Notes: a model not told the origin generated them from the letters alone. Shown: positions 11,124-24,077, numbered from the stretch's first letter. The stretch: DNA of 64,000 bases from Cordylochernes scorpioides (GCA_030710605.1 CP092874.1:73535044-73599043); one strand, 5' to 3'. A program made the numbers and translations.

Positions 11124-11380
11124 AGAGGGGCACGAATAGTAATCCAATGCAAGCAAAGGTGAAGGCCACTTCGTTGCCTTGGAAGTAGTGAAACCCTCCT
11201 AGGATCATGCAGGGCTCCAGGTCAGCACCACGTAGCTGGAAGGGCTGAGGACAGGGGTCTCCCTCCTGCCACGCGAACACTTGCTTCTGCACGGCATCTG
11301 CAGGCACGTCCGTGCTGTTGACGATCACGTCCCACAGCGTGATGTTACGTATCTCCGCTACCTCCGCCTCCGTAAACAAC
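11124..11380 (-). CDS. Duox: Duox exon: end of peroxidase domain and start of membrane segment 1
   Basis: 257-base exon on the minus strand, with acceptor TGATGTGACAG upstream and donor GTAAGT at 11123-11118, directly beside the gap. The first base completes the Gly codon split from the 23322-23658 exon, giving ENTENG-LFTEAEVAEIRN. It continues TLWDVIVNSTDVPADAV, then the Duox signature WQEGDPCPQPFQLR and a hydrophobic stretch NEVAFTFACIGLLFVPLC, the start of the first membrane helix. The exon ends in phase 1, so the rest of the helix and the following cytosolic linker are in a missing exon. Confidence 0.93.
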
Positions 11381-11599
11381 CTGTCACATCACCTCAGCTT
11401 AGCCCCCAGATATAGAGATCAATATTTTGCAATTATTTTTGGCATTCGTGATTCTTCATGTATCTCTGCAGACCTTATTGCAATTTATAGAAATTAGTAT
11501 ATGAGAGAGCTTGACACATAAGTATGTTGAACCATCTCATATAATAATTTCTATCATGTTGTTATTGTTTCTTATCCCCTTGTGTAAAGATTACACGAA

Positions 11600-11815
11600 T
11601 TCGATGAGTTCATGATCTCATGGAATGGGGTATAGGGGTGCAGCTTTCGTTGATCATGGCACCATGATCCAGGCACACTTTGGTGAAAGTCTGACCTTGC
11701 CTGTAATTTGAAGCCGTTCCTAACATGGAAGCCTTTGCTGCCGACTCTAACATGAGCACAGACGCAGCTCCTCCGTATTCCTGGAGTGGACTTTCTATCA
11801 TTGTGCAGTAAAGTC
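11600..11815. repeat. Diverged copy of the 8130/57830 repeat
   Basis: Pieces such as CCTAACATGGAAGCC and TCCGTATTCCTGGAGTGG match the order of the 8270-8340 block but with many changes. Confidence 0.35.
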
Positions 11816-11934
11816 TGGAGATAAAGTTTGATAACATATCATAAGAGGCATAAATGTCAAAAGTAATTGAAAAATTCAATCGATAAATTAGATAATAAAA
11901 AGACATATCAATTGTATTGAATAAAATATTTATG

Positions 11935-11977
11935 TGCCAATATTTTGGTTGGCTGAACGCCAACCTTTATCAAGGCA
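11935..11977 (-). ncRNA. Hammerhead-like motif, family G
   Basis: Minus strand: TGCC, TTGATAA, hairpin AGGTTGGC-GTTCA-GCCAACC, AAAA, TATT, GGCA. Helix I TGCC/GGCA pairs fully. Core TTGATAA differs from CTGANGA at two conserved positions, and the GAAA box is AAAA. Confidence 0.45.
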
Positions 11978-12559
11978 TTACATTTTTGTATACACAAACT
12001 CAGCGCCGCATAGTGTTATAATATCACAGTTGAAATAATTTCAAAAATACAAAGTAGAGAGGGGGGGGGGGGATTTGTGCATAAATAGTATGTGATAGTT
12101 GATTTAGGATTCCATCTATTCATTTTTAAAGGCAAAAAAGAAATACAAATCTAAGTTTTCTATTGAACTCAATATTAAACAAATAATATCAGAGGAGAAA
12201 ATTTAAGAGTATTTGAATAAAGGGGAAATGAGGTATTTAGAATACAAAATAAAACTAGTAAAATATTTCGTAAATGGGTTGTAATGCGTCTCTATCATGC
12301 CATGTTAGTAAACAGAATAACACATAAGTAAGGTCAATTCCATCCCCACTATGCCATATACTCGGCCAGGGCCGAGAGAATGGCTTGTTAACGTAGTTAT
12401 ACACAAATATGAGACCTTGAGAAGGCATATTAATTAGGTACAATTGATAGAAATAATATTTAGTATGTAAAACTATGGATACCATTTCTAAGATTCCACC
12501 CGTCAGTGTAGCATATAAAAGCAGAATGATCCAATACAGTATTAGAGCTCTAAAGAAGC

Positions 12560-12640
12560 GGTCTGGTAGACTAGGATTTGGTGAAACCGCTGGGAGGGCT
12601 CACCACTGATGAGTCAAGTCCTCCCAATATTTTTTTCCAT
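12560..12640 (+). repeat. Repeat with CTGATGAG and GAAA in permuted order
   Basis: TTTGGTGAAACCGCTGGGAG is followed by GGCTCACCACTGATGAGTC and CCTCCC. The same block occurs as both arms of the palindrome at 43532-43853 and in pieces at 26520-26640 and 29270-29300. GGGAGG pairs with CCTCCC. Confidence 0.45.
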
Positions 12641-14891
12641 CGCAATAATGACAGCAGAATTTTGATTTATTTGTGAAAAGAAACATTCGCGTCTTAATGT
12701 ATCAATCTTTATATGAAACTATGTAAACATAATCAGAAAACATCTAACATTTTATTGCGCATGTGTATACAAGATTACACTTAAGTAGACTTTCTGACCA
12801 GAATATTGTAATCTTGACTGGAGTAGTTTGAATGGTCACATTACAGCCACAAGTGGAAGTCAACACCACATTAACATTCCCAGTAATATCACCATGATGG
12901 TGACGATACATCTAAATGACACAGTCATGAAAAAAAAACAGCAGAATATAGAAAAATGGGAAAATTATCACTAAAAGTATAAACGATGGACTTAAAATTC
13001 ACCATCAAATGATATCTGCACTTTGAAGACAATGGCCTTTATAGCTCATTCAAACTTTAACAGTTTCTTCCACAAACAGCAATATATCATTTCCAAATTA
13101 AAATGACCATAGGACAATCAAATAGAAGCAGAAGAATGTATTCTACTAAATACGGTTACAGTAAAACATAACTTTAAAATTCCAACTCTTCTTAAAATAA
13201 AACTCAGTACATGTATTTGAACCTGCCTTAGGAAACTACAACCTGTGGAATCCAACCATTTTTTTTATCGATCCCTTAAGTGCCCACTTAAGACAGGTTT
13301 TTACTGTACCGGCACAAACAGTTCTTTATTGGGAAAACATCTATGTATATAACCAAAAACAGAAATAGAAAATCTACAGAGTTTCTAGATGTATAGTGCT
13401 GAGGACAAATGATGAGACTACCATGGACTGACAAACTACGAAACGAATATGTCCTAAAAATGATGGAGGAGAGATATGGCTATCTGAAGACAATTGAAAG
13501 GAGAAGCATATTTTAACATCTTGTCCGACCCTCGGAGTGGATAGCGTTATTACTGGAGGGATGTATAGAAGGAAGACAAGGAATACGATGGCCTCCAATA
13601 ATGAAGTTCATGAACAATTTGGGAAGAAGATTCTACGGTACCATCAAAGTAATGGCTATAGAAAGGAAGATATAAGAGGACAGGAATATTGATCTCTGGC
13701 TTGAGGAGAAATAAGATTCATATAATTGAAAAATAACCCATTATTTATCGAGAGAGAGAGATCTTAGTAGGATCATACCACCTTGTGAACAGTAGCTAGG
13801 AGAGCACCATCCTCATGACTCAAGAACAATACACAGATGTGACAAGGTGACATGAAGGAAGGACACGTCACGAAGAAGGCTAGATGGTATCAGTTGAACG
13901 ACATATTGGGTCACACCCAAGACTTTAGTATCAACAACATTGCCAAATGGATCCGATACATTTTATTATTCGGGCTCCCTCTCAATCCAAATACTCTTCA
14001 TTCAATTATATCTTCAATCAACTTTACAGTTAAAAAAAAATATATTTTATTGTAAAACGAGGACTAAAGATTGTCCTTAGAATTGGGGGCATCTGAAATG
14101 GTCTGCAAGATATTTTGTATAATAAAGAGATAACCATTAAGGTACAGAATACAAATCTATTCGAGGAAAATTAAAAAGAAAACAAAATCTACAAATTTTG
14201 ACTCAAAATCTGTAAAGTTTACCACCGTGTATATTTTTACTTCAGCAAGTGGATTTCAATTAGCTCTACTCTTTTATACGAGTTGCGAATCAGCATTTTC
14301 ATATTTTTTTTAAATTTCAAACATTTCAAAAGTTGGATCCATTTTCTCAAATTAAAGGTATTCAATGCAAAATCAACTTTAAATTTTTCATTTTAATTCA
14401 CATCCCTATATAAGACGAAGCGTATACAGAAAAAAAAAGCGCCTGCACATTCATCCTCAATTTTTTACCATTGTTATTGGAAAAACCTGTTAATAGAATT
14501 CCTCTGATCGTAGAGGTAAGAAAGGATTAAATGAATGCGCACAGAAGTCTTCAGGACTCTCGACCCAGATTCTGCACCCTCCACAAACATTCTTCAATCT
14601 GTCAAAATCGCCGCCCCACCCCGACCTTGCCAGTACTTGCTACTTGAGGCATGCTCATGTGTAGGTTCTGGGAGTGGCGTACAGTAAGTTAGAACACCAT
14701 GCTTGCGATAGTATCGCCTTGAACGTCAGAACTAACAAATAGAAACTTCGGGGGACGATAATGGAATATTTATATACATGTTGAGATCAACTAACGCTTG
14801 CCTATAAACTACAAGTAGAATAACTTGGACAGCTCTTAAGACACTCTCTTGCACTTTACTTCCAACTGACCTGTCCTTTACTGCCATACAG

Positions 14892-15016
14892 GGATGGCCT
14901 AGACGATGACACTCTGGCCATCCTGGCGTCTGCCAAGACACATATCTATAAGTACTTCCTTGGCGTGGAACTGAGGAGTGTTCAAGATGACCTTGTCTGG
15001 AGGAGGACTCTCTCAA
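14892..15016 (+). other. Exon-like block, product unknown
   Basis: After a CTGCCATACAG acceptor-like site, one frame reads about 40 residues including DDDTLAILASAKTHIYKY and ELRSVQDDLVWRRTLSRW, with a possible GTGGGG donor at 15017. A related block with mostly conservative changes (ALAILASAKTRIYKY) occurs at 54428-54500. It could be an exon of a duplicated host gene, a pseudogene, or part of a repeat. The opposite strand is also open (YVSWQTPGWP). I do not recognise the family. Confidence 0.35.
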
Positions 15017-15861
15017 GGTGGGGAAGCCTTCCTTGTTGAAGTAATTTGTACACATACACAACTACATACATATTCCCCTACATTTTATATACCCTTTATT
15101 TACTATTTTATTATATATTTTTTTCCACCTTTGTAAAAATTTATTAGAAGAATCAATAAAATTGCTTAAATTGTCATGCGTCTACTGCCATACAACGAAG
15201 TAAGTAAAAGAAGCCCAAGAGTTCAATACTGACAATCAGATACAACCAAATACAATCATATCTCGATCCCCCTCCAGTTGTCCATGACAGAAAAAGATTA
15301 GAGTAACAACGTTCCTAACCAGGTTTCCAGATATATGCAGAATTATACTTTCCCTATCTTACACATATTATACAAATAAATCATGATGTGTTTTTATAAG
15401 GTGTCTCGTACCCAAATAAAAGACATCTATTCATATAAAAATGTTGATATACTCTCGGATCATAGAAAAAACGGATACCATCAAACATTTTAGAAGTCTG
15501 CTCCAATTGGAACTAAAATCAACAATTATTCACAACAGACTGACCAAAGAATGGCCTTTCCTCAAGCCCCCATATTTCAAAAGTGCTCTATATAAAAAAG
15601 AAGGCATTATTTATCTTAAATATCTATAAATCCCACGACGCCTCCTGAGATTAGGGGTATAATTGAAAAGAAATCCTTAATGCCGGCACAATAAGAAAAT
15701 GATAATTGAAGGCTGGGGAGATGAAAAATGACGTTGCTGATAAGTCAGCCCTTGGAGATCTTATCCCATAACAATGGGGATAATCTCCATGGGAGGGAAG
15801 GATCTAACATGGGCGGCTCGCTAGCCATAGGGAGCCTCTCCTCAGTTATAATAGAGTACTT

Positions 15862-16893
15862 ATTTTTCTGTGAAAGATAGACACTTCGGCCAGTTCCTGA
15901 AGATAGAAGTTGCCTGGCCGGCATTCATATTTCTGTGAAAGATAGACACTTCGGCCAGTTCCTGAAGATAGAAGTTGCCTGGCCGGCATTCATATTTCTG
16001 TGAAAGATAGACACTTCGGCCAGTTCCTGAAGATAGAGGTTGCCTGGCCGGCATTCATATTTCTGTGAAAGATAGACACTTCGGCCAGTTCCTGAAGATA
16101 GAGGTTGCCTGGCCGGCATTCATATTTCTGTGAAAGATAGACACTTCGGTCAGTTCCTGAAGATAGAGGTTGCCTGGCCGGCATTCATATTTCTGTGAAA
16201 GATAGATACTTCGGCCAGTTCCTGAAGATAGAGGTGGCCTGGCCGGCATTCATATTTCTGTGAAAGATAGATACTTCGGCCAGTTCCTGAAGATAGAGGT
16301 GGCCTGGCCGGCATTCATATTTCTGTGAAAGATAGATACTTCGGCCAGTTCCTGAAGATAGAGGTTGCCTGGCCGGCATTCATATTTCTGTGAAAGATAG
16401 ATACTTCGGCCAGTTCCTGAAGATAGAGGTTGCTTGGCCGGAATTCATATTTCTGTGAAAGATAGACACTTCGGCCAGTTCCTGAAGATAGAGGTTGCCT
16501 GGCCGGAATTCATATTTCTGTGAAGGATAGATACTTCGGCCAGTTCCTGAAGATAGAGGTTGCCTGGCCGGAATTCATATTTCTGTGAAAGATAGACTCT
16601 TCGGCCAGTTCCTGAAGATAGAGGTTGCCTGGCCGGAATTCATATTTCTGTGAAAGATAGACACTTCGGCCAGTTCCTGAAGATAGAGGTGGCCTGGCCG
16701 GCATTCATATTTCTGTGAAAGATAGACTCTTCGGCCAGTTCCTGAAGATAGAGGTTGCCTGGCCGGAATTCATATTTCTGTGAAAGATAGACACTTCGGC
16801 CAGTTCCTGAAGATAGAGGTGGCCTGGCCGGCATTCATATTTCTGTGAAAGATAGACACTTCGGCCAGTTCCTGAAGATAGAGGTGGCCTGGC
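15862..16893. repeat. 65-bp minisatellite, about 16 copies
   Basis: Near-identical 65-base units, each containing TTCTGTGAAAGATAGACAC, CGGCCAGTTCCTGAAGATAG and CTGGCCGG. CGGCCAG and CTGGCCG in each unit form a perfect 7-bp hairpin. Because 65 is not a multiple of three, all minus-strand frames stay open through the array and give the same cycling peptide. These frames are a product of the repeat, not genes. Variants cluster by position (GCATTC versus GAATTC junctions), as expected from local duplication. Confidence 0.95.
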
Positions 16894-17244
16894 TAGCAAA
16901 ATTGGAGAGGAGTGGACTTCAGGAATTGGTTTAACCATGGAGATAAGCATCACCACAACAATTATACCTAATAATTATACAAAATTGTTGTTTTATATTT
17001 TTTTTATATAGTAGCTAGTTGTGTTTTATATTTTCCCAAGCTACCAAGTGTCATGCCATCTTTCTTAACTTTGGATGAAAGCTATTCCTATGAAAACTCT
17101 GTTTTTTTTGTTCTTTTATAATAAAATAATTGGGATTCTCTGAATTCTGTCTATTATATATTTTATTCGATAAAATAATCCCTTGAATCAATATTAAAAT
17201 AAGAACATTAAACCTCCAGGGAAAGTTTATTTTTTATTTACAAA

Positions 17245-17287
17245 TCTCTCAAGCTTTCGGGCAAGAAAGCCCTTCTACGGGAGAAAA
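17245..17287 (-). ncRNA. Hammerhead-like motif, family E
   Basis: Minus strand: TTTCTC, CCGTAGA, hairpin AGGGC-TTTCT-TGCCC, GAAA, GCTT, GAGAGA. Helix I TTTCTC/GAGAGA pairs over six positions with one wobble. Confidence 0.5.
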
Positions 17288-17359
17288 TATTTTACATTAA
17301 AACGCCAATAAGATATGATTTAAAATTAAATAAAATGCTTTGGGTATTTACAGTTGTTT

Positions 17360-18370
17360 GAATGCAGAATCAACGCGGGCCTCTATTGCGCTTGCTTATC
17401 GAGTTTGTTATTCAGAGGCGATATCTTCATTTTGGGGTTATGGGGTGGGTTCAGGAAAAGTATATTATAAATTTCCGGAATGTCTATTCTTCTGTTAATG
17501 ATATTGTGCTTTCTGGATATGATGGATTCTATGATAAGTCTTTGTAGTCTATTGGGGATGGTGGAGTAATGGGTCTTTGGTTCTGATAAGGAGAAGGAAT
17601 GGCCTGTTTATCTTATATGTTGGTATACTAAAGATCTACTGTCTTGATTATCGATATTTCATTTATGTTCTGATACTCTTATATTTAAATGTCTGCCAGT
17701 TTCGCCTACCTACTTGGTTTTACATTCGTTGCATTCTATGGAGTATATGGCATTCTTAATATTGGAAGGATAATCAATGCTACTGTTCTTTGTTATGGGG
17801 TTTCTTAATAACGAATTTAAATTAAGTGAGTTGCTGAAAAAGGTTTTAATTACAAATTTCTTCAGATAACGGGCTATAGAAACAGATACTGGTGAATAGG
17901 GAATACTGCTAATAGATTTATAGATTGGGGAATTCCGAATTTCAGAGAGGCTTTGGAAAGTATTAAAATAAATTATAAAGGATATTGACAGGTCTTTAGA
18001 TTTCTTAAGATATTCTGAGTTTCTTCTGTTTTAAAGGTATGAAGTGAGCAGTGGCTATGGATACGTTTAGTTAAGGTCTTTACGGTATTGATTTTATGGC
18101 TGAGAGGGCAGTAGGAGGAAAAACGGATAAAGTCGGGTTGAAGGATGGCTTATAGTAACCAGATGTTTGGAATTGTTGTTGTATGTGAATGATTTTTATT
18201 TTTAGAAAAGGCAGGCTATTGTTTGTTTCTTTTTCAAAAGTGTAATTTAGGTTAGGATGGTAACTATTGAGTCTTTCTAGAATGTTCCTTGTTTGATTTT
18301 CGGGACAGATACAAAATATGTCATCAATATAACGACGCCATAAAACTATATCTCCCTCCTTCAACCTCAG
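17360..18370 (-). mobile_element. Penelope-like element, decayed
   Basis: Minus-strand frame at 18364-18080 encodes reverse-transcriptase motifs: LWRRYIDDIFCICPENQT (the YxDD box), then LNSYHPNLNYTFEKETNN and LPFLKIKI, typical of Penelope-like elements. Further 3' (about 17770-17640) another frame gives YSIECNECKTK-stop-VGETGRHLNIRVSEHK, matching the GIY-YIG endonuclease that follows the RT in this group, where a (Y)(I/V)GETGR motif is expected. Stop codons and frame changes interrupt both parts. The N-terminal half is missing. Penelope-like elements are known to carry hammerhead ribozymes in their terminal repeats, which is relevant to the motif at 17245. Confidence 0.8.
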
Positions 18371-18429
18371 TCGCCGAAATTGTCATGCGTCGCATAGACA
18401 GTTGGATAATTTCCCTATTGCATATATGT

Positions 18430-18590
18430 GCAGGATGGGATCACGTTGAGGCCACCAAAGAAGACATTAAAACACTTCAGGAGATGGCCCTACGTTGAAG
18501 TCACCAAAGACAATACAGCGCTGCAGGACAGCTACACTTTGAAGTTCATAAATAAGGCAATACAGCTCTGCAGGATGGCCCATGTGGGTA
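18430..18590. repeat. Short degenerate tandem repeat
   Basis: Three imperfect units of about 50-55 bases, recognisable by GCAGGATGG, GTTGAAGTCACCAAAGA and CAATACAGC. Function unknown. Confidence 0.45.
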
Positions 18591-19109
18591 TTTAAGAAAG
18601 ACTGAAGTGATCAAGCACAATAGAGGACGGAAGGAGGCCGGGCATTTATCGCCAAGCACACAACACGACGCTAATTGCGGCTGAACGAGGCAGATAATCT
18701 CCGATACAACAGCTAATGAACGGCCAACAATGAGCCGCGCATGAAAAATGGCAATGCCGATCAAACGCAGGGTTAATTTATTGCCGATATATCAGCACCG
18801 GGCGCTCTTCGTAGGCTGATTTTGGAGTATCTGGCTTGATATACTATCACATACTGGATCGATCATCTGGGCCTAGTCTCCTGAAAGTACAGAAGTCTAC
18901 AACTCTGGAATCATATACTACAGCATATTCAACCAACCAATTTAGTTTAGCATAGACAGCTGAAAAGTTCAAAAGTCCCCAATTGTCTGGCATTATATAT
19001 TCAATCGATCAATTTAGCATAAGCATGGAGCTGAAAAGTAAAAAAAAAAGGCTCCAATTGTGTCCGGCATTATATAATAAATATTCAAGGTAATAAGACC
19101 AAATCCAAA

Positions 19110-19165
19110 TAAATAATCGGTGACATTTAGGTAATGGCATTAGTTACCATCATCAGACAAAAGTA
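19110..19165 (-). ncRNA. Hammerhead-like motif, family P, canonical core
   Basis: Minus strand: TTTTGT, canonical CTGATGA, hairpin TGGTAAC...GGCATTACC, TAAA, TGTC, ACC. Matches the dimers at 29832 and 32417. The catalytic core is intact, but the GAAA box begins with T, which would be expected to weaken activity. Confidence 0.5.
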
Positions 19166-19194
19166 CTGTGAATCCGAAATTTTATCACACCATT

Positions 19195-19835
19195 TATTTA
19201 TTTATTATCATTTACAAAGCACGCGATATCCGTCTTGGATATTTGCATGCATACACAAGTTTGGGAGCTTATTTACAGTAATTATTAATATGATTTTAGT
19301 TATTATAAATAGAAATTATTAACGTATTTGTCAATTAATTAACGATTTAATTACCCTATAATGAATATTAGTGAACATCACAAATAAGAACAGAAATTTA
19401 GAGCTATTTACAGCATATAACTATATACCAGTTATTACAGCCCAGGCTATCTATTACTAAAAAACATTCTACAAAATCTTTTAAAATTTATATACATATA
19501 TCTATTATTAACTATTTGATTTACACTATTTATATTTATTTGATTTTTGACTCTCAAGTCCTCTACAAGTCGACAGTCCGTTAGAATATGTACAGGATTT
19601 TCTTCTTCTGCACCACATGAGCATTTAGGCGAATCCGTCTTTCTGACATTGTACAAATATGATCTAAAGTTACCGTGTCCAGTAAAAAATTGAACATTGT
19701 AAAAATTTGGCTTGACATATGCTTGACACACACCATGCTGTGATATATTGTCTCATTCAGTACTTTTGTTTGATGATGGTAACGACGCTGTGTTTTTAAT
19801 CTAAATTGTGCCTTACCATAATAAATATTCAATAG
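19195..19835 (-). mobile_element. Non-LTR retrotransposon ORF2 C-terminal part and 3' end
   Basis: Minus-strand frames read FFTGHGNFRSYLYNV, then the zinc-binding-like CSCGAEEENPVHILTDC, typical of the end of Jockey/CR1-type ORF2, then MYINFKRFCRMFFSNR before the stop. Upstream residues (YYGKAQFRLKTQRRYHH) are in another frame, so a frameshift is present. The 3' UTR ends in the hairpin at 19215-19250 (GATATCC-GTCTT-GGATATT inside CACGC...GCATG). 5' truncated. Confidence 0.75.
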
Positions 19836-22800
19836 ATCACCCTAGCCTCTTGGAGAGAACAGAAGTTTTCAACAGCTGACTTTAGTTGTGGACACCTAGT
19901 CGATGAGATACGGCCAAGCGACAATAGCTTTATAAACGTTTATTTCGATTTCTGGGACTTAACGAGAATATCATTGCGGCTTACCATTTAGGAAAATACT
20001 GGAGAAGGTTATTTTATTTTTAGATCTGATTCGGCAGAAAAGTTTATAAGATATCTTAATTCTATAATATATTGTAGAGTAGGAAATGATAGGTGATTCA
20101 AACTCTTGGAGAACAAACACTTTATTGTATCTCCGAAGAAATACCAAAATAACTCAATCATAAAAAAGAGCGATGTTGAAAATTTGTCTATTCTTTTATA
20201 ATGGCCAAAATTTACATACTCCTTATTTATATTTCACACTATTAAGTAATATCCGAAGATAATGTTTATCATTGTCAGCCGAATGTTGTATCTGCCTATG
20301 TTGTGTATGCAGAAAGCAGATAGATAATGTTTCATTGTAATATTCTTGATTACAGTTTGATAACTCGTCTTTGTCAGGAATGTTAAACCATGTGAAAAAG
20401 AGAGATTAATCAATGGGGTTGTGAACTTATCAAGTATTTTGGGCTGTTAGAAGCAATGACTTTGAGATCTAGATAAATCATCGTGTGAGAACTCAAGTTA
20501 CAAACTCTGGTTTGGAAATAACACACCTAAGTGGTTATCAGACTTATTACATAATGGAAGCTGTGTTTCGTACATTGAAGTCCATTTTCTATGGCATCAG
20601 GTGGATAGTGAGATCCCAGTAGTGTCGACGTTTGAATGGAAGGTGTGAGCTATCATCAACAACGCCCAATGGTGAAATAATCGCCCAGACAACCCTAATT
20701 GCCAGATGTGTTATCATGTGACAGGTGACATACCCAATGCCACCATTCTGCTGAATCCAGGAGGTCAATTTTTCTAATGGTACAAGATAACAATGTCGAG
20801 AATTAAGGGCGTGTCTGGCCTCCATTTGACCAAATGATAAACAATGACCCGATCAAGTTTATCCGTCATAAGAGGAAAAGTCGAGTTGTCAAGTTGCACC
20901 AGATGGTGCACGACAGAGTGTTTTAAATAGAGGCTGGCAACATTTGACCTCAAGGTTGAAACAATAATAATTGAGGTGTTGGAAATACTTTTGAGTTTAA
21001 AATATAGACATCCCTTTGGGACGCAAACTGTCTTTATCATCTTATATGGATTAATCCTTCCGAAGTCTTGTTATTAACCAATGGCCAACACATTCAGTGA
21101 GTCGTTTTCTTTATAATTCTCTTCGTATGAACTTCATGATTATACCATTTAATTTACATATTCTAATATGGTACTTCTTTAGAAAAAAGAAACCCAAAAA
21201 AATATTTATCTCTCTCATCAAAATGTCGTTTTTTTTTCTTGAAAATGATGTGTGCCGCCCAGTTATTCTGCAAGCTGTTAATCTGTACATTGGTTTAGAG
21301 GATGTATAACCGACTATTGAGTTGAAAACATCTGGCTTCTAAAAGAAAAAAAAGAAAGAAAATGATCCCTGAAAGCATAATATTTTAACTTCAATATTGT
21401 AACAAGATATTATTTTATTGAATAACTGATTATATTTAAAGATATGAATCGATAAATTCAGCTATATACACTAATGGACAAAACTTAAGGAATTTGTATC
21501 TTTTAGCATGTTTATCAGTATTCAGACAATAACACTTAAAAGATATTTGATACACAGTGACCTCTATTGAAAACACACGAGATAACCAAGTGTGAACAAA
21601 ATTGCCTTTGTCTCCTTAAAAACAAAAATAGACGACCAGCGCATCAGTTTGTCCATGAGTATACATGGCTCAATAAGAGTAGTACTCCCTATAATCTTCA
21701 GAGAGTTATGCATAATAGAATTACATTGTAACACAGCTCTATAAAGGTATTCTTAGTAAACGATACATAGCACACTCTATATGATTATAATGTTGAATTA
21801 TTCACAACATTTCTTTGTAATCATAAAGAACGAATTTCTACAATTTCTAGAGAAACATCTAGAAAGGTTTACCAATGATAAACTACAAGCCTTTCCAATA
21901 TCTTTAGTGTTGTTGTTGTTGCTTATTCCTCAAGTCTTAAACAATCTACATTAGGTTCCATTGTCTCAGCTTTTCTATTATAGTCCTGGGGTTTTCCCAG
22001 AGGTCTTTTTTGGAGGATTTGATAACATCATGGAGAAGGAAAGAGGGGTTCACCTGCTGTTGGTCTGAAGACCTGGAAGTACCATTCAGTGTGACTTTGC
22101 TTCTTTTGGTCTCCTGACATGGATTCTTTAGTAACTGTATAAATTCATCCTGTATCATTAAAAATAAATATCGCCGAATAAACCCATCCTCAAAATAAAG
22201 GTATATTAGTTCACCGCTACGTGCTCTAATCGACTACCCAATCAATCATTACCTTGTCTTCTGCCAGCACTGTACCAGTCTTTGGCAGGCGCGGCTTCCT
22301 TTTTACATCGTGTTCAATCAGCGATGCTATAATAAATCAAGTGGTCTTATCAGAACCATCGCATGAGGCCTAGGATTCAACCCACATCCATCAACAAAAT
22401 GATTTGGAATCTATTATCGCAATTATACTTTAGTTTCTTACCTGTCATGTTTATTAATTGTACAATTACTTATAAATATAATTTTAGAAATGGATGTAGT
22501 AAAATTTGATATAATATTGCACCAAGGTTCCAAGTTGAAGCTTAATAGCCTAAATTCCAAGGTATTTGCCTTGCGTAAAATAGAATTTCGTCATAAAATT
22601 CATTGACTTCCTTGCTTGGTCACTAACGAGTATGACATAAAGGTATTTGTTGTCTCCAAGTGGGCACTAATCAGGATTCAATTCAAGCGCTAGAATCCAT
22701 GGGGGATTCGAGACGATGGCCACAAGTCAAATGTTTCCCAAGAACGTGGTTCTCCATCTAGGCGGTGAAGATGCCTGAAGCCAGTCCTCCAGCCAGGATG

Positions 22801-23321
22801 CGGCTAGATGATCACCGAGTTGAAAAAGAAGATGGCTGTCGGCGCCCATTCACAATTTATTGCCCCATAAAACCCTTGCCCCACTCCAGCAATTGCTAAA
22901 TGCCGTCCATGGCTTCCTGCAATTTTTCATGTTGAACTGACCATGGACATATGGTATGGAATAATCATCTTTATCATAGAGTTAAATATAGGAATTGTCT
23001 TATTTTATAACACACCGCCGAAGAAGATGAACTGACCAAATTAGAATATTACAGGATTAGCCTTAGAAGAAACAATAATTAAGTCATCAGCGAGGTCAAG
23101 AACATGTAGTATAGGAAATAAAAGGAGAAAAACAACTATAATATACGTCCATATTGTGCGGAATTAGATAAAGTATTTGGTCTCTCGTATAGGGAGAGAG
23201 AGAGAGATGGGGCCGATATAGGAATATGTGGCCGTTTGGTGTATGGAATATAGAAAAAGATATTTCAAAGAGTTAAATGTGAGAAAGTGCATACAAGAAT
23301 CATATCTGAAGAGAGACTCAC

Positions 23322-23658
23322 CCATTTTCCGTGTTCTCAAACCAGAATCGGTCGGCGTCCCTCAGTCTCTCAAACTGCTCACGGATCACTCTACGAAAGA
23401 GCGGGCCGGGTCGACCATCGAGGTCTGTCTCAAGCATGCCGCCCACGTAGACGTCGACGTCGTTTATGGACGTGTACTGCTTGGACAGTGTGAGTCCCAT
23501 GGACTCGGACCCCGCCAGCTCGGTCCAGTTGGTGACTGGAGACAGCTGGTATGCCCTTCGTACCGAGTTATAGTCAGCCACGCCGTTGTCTCGGCCCCGC
23601 ATGATGTTCAGAGCGGCCAGATCCCTTCGTGTGAAGTCCATCGGCCCGAACAACTTAT
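23322..23658 (-). CDS. Duox: Duox exon: core of the peroxidase domain
   Basis: 337-base minus-strand exon, acceptor GAATTGCAG, donor GTGAGT. It encodes DKLFGPMDFTRRDLAALNI, then the invariant animal-peroxidase motif MRGRDNGVADYNSVRRAYQL. After that come VDVYVGGMLETDLDGRPGPL and REQFERLRDADRFWFENTENG. This is the C-terminal half of the haem peroxidase fold shared with peroxidasins and thyroid peroxidase; the combination DRFWFENTENG-LFTEAE is Duox-like. Phase 1 in and two bases out, both matching the neighbours (25681-25777 upstream, 11124-11380 downstream). Confidence 0.96.
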
Positions 23659-23931
23659 CTGCAATTCACCATGCATTAGATTCAACTAAATGATTGACCA
23701 AATGGCATCAAGTTCAATATTTATGTTATTTAACAGAAAACAATCCAATGAATAAAATAGTTCTCTAGGCACGAGATAAATTACAAGGTTTAAAACGCGG
23801 AACAAATTACAATTTTCGAAATATATTATCTGTTTGCAAGACCAAGTTAAATAATAAAAAAAGAGCTTAGCACAAAAGACAACATTATAGCGTTAAAAAC
23901 AGCATGCAAACAAGAGAGAATGTTTTTATGT

Positions 23932-23972
23932 GCTCCTGTAGAAGGGCAGAGATGCCCGAAAGTTCGGGATTA
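23932..23972 (+). ncRNA. Hammerhead-like motif, family E
   Basis: GCTC, CTGTAGA, hairpin AGGGC-AGAGA-TGCCC, GAAA, GTTC, GGGA. Helix II is perfect, helix I only about three pairs. Confidence 0.45.
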
Positions 23973-24077
23973 CGATTAGTAAAGCTAAAAAAACTCATCT
24001 TCAGAAACCTGTAGTATTTGTTTGAGAAAATCCTAATGTTTGAAATCAACTCATCAAAGAAAACAAAATTCTAATAT

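Larger units (their letters stand above)
11381..23321 (-). other. Large Duox intron (about 11.9 kb)
   Basis: Bounded by a GTGAGT donor (23321-23316) and a GATGTGACAG acceptor. It holds the 65-bp minisatellite, the Penelope-like element, hammerhead-like motifs, LINE pieces and the unassigned blocks listed separately. Stretches 12650-14880, 18600-19080 and 19840-23300 hold nothing I recognise apart from a Tc1-like terminal sequence near 21470 (ACTAATGGACAAAACTTAAG). Confidence 0.7.

Noticed and set aside
15862-16893. Possible CRISPR array
   Set aside because: Units are continuous with no unique spacers, and the genome is eukaryotic.
15862-16956. Series of 64- to 83-residue open frames on the minus strand
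   Set aside because: All are the same 65-base repeat read in cycling frames; no gene signals.
20589-21040. Minus-strand open frames of 78 and 88 residues
   Set aside because: No recognised family; overlapping frames and no exon boundaries in phase with Duox.
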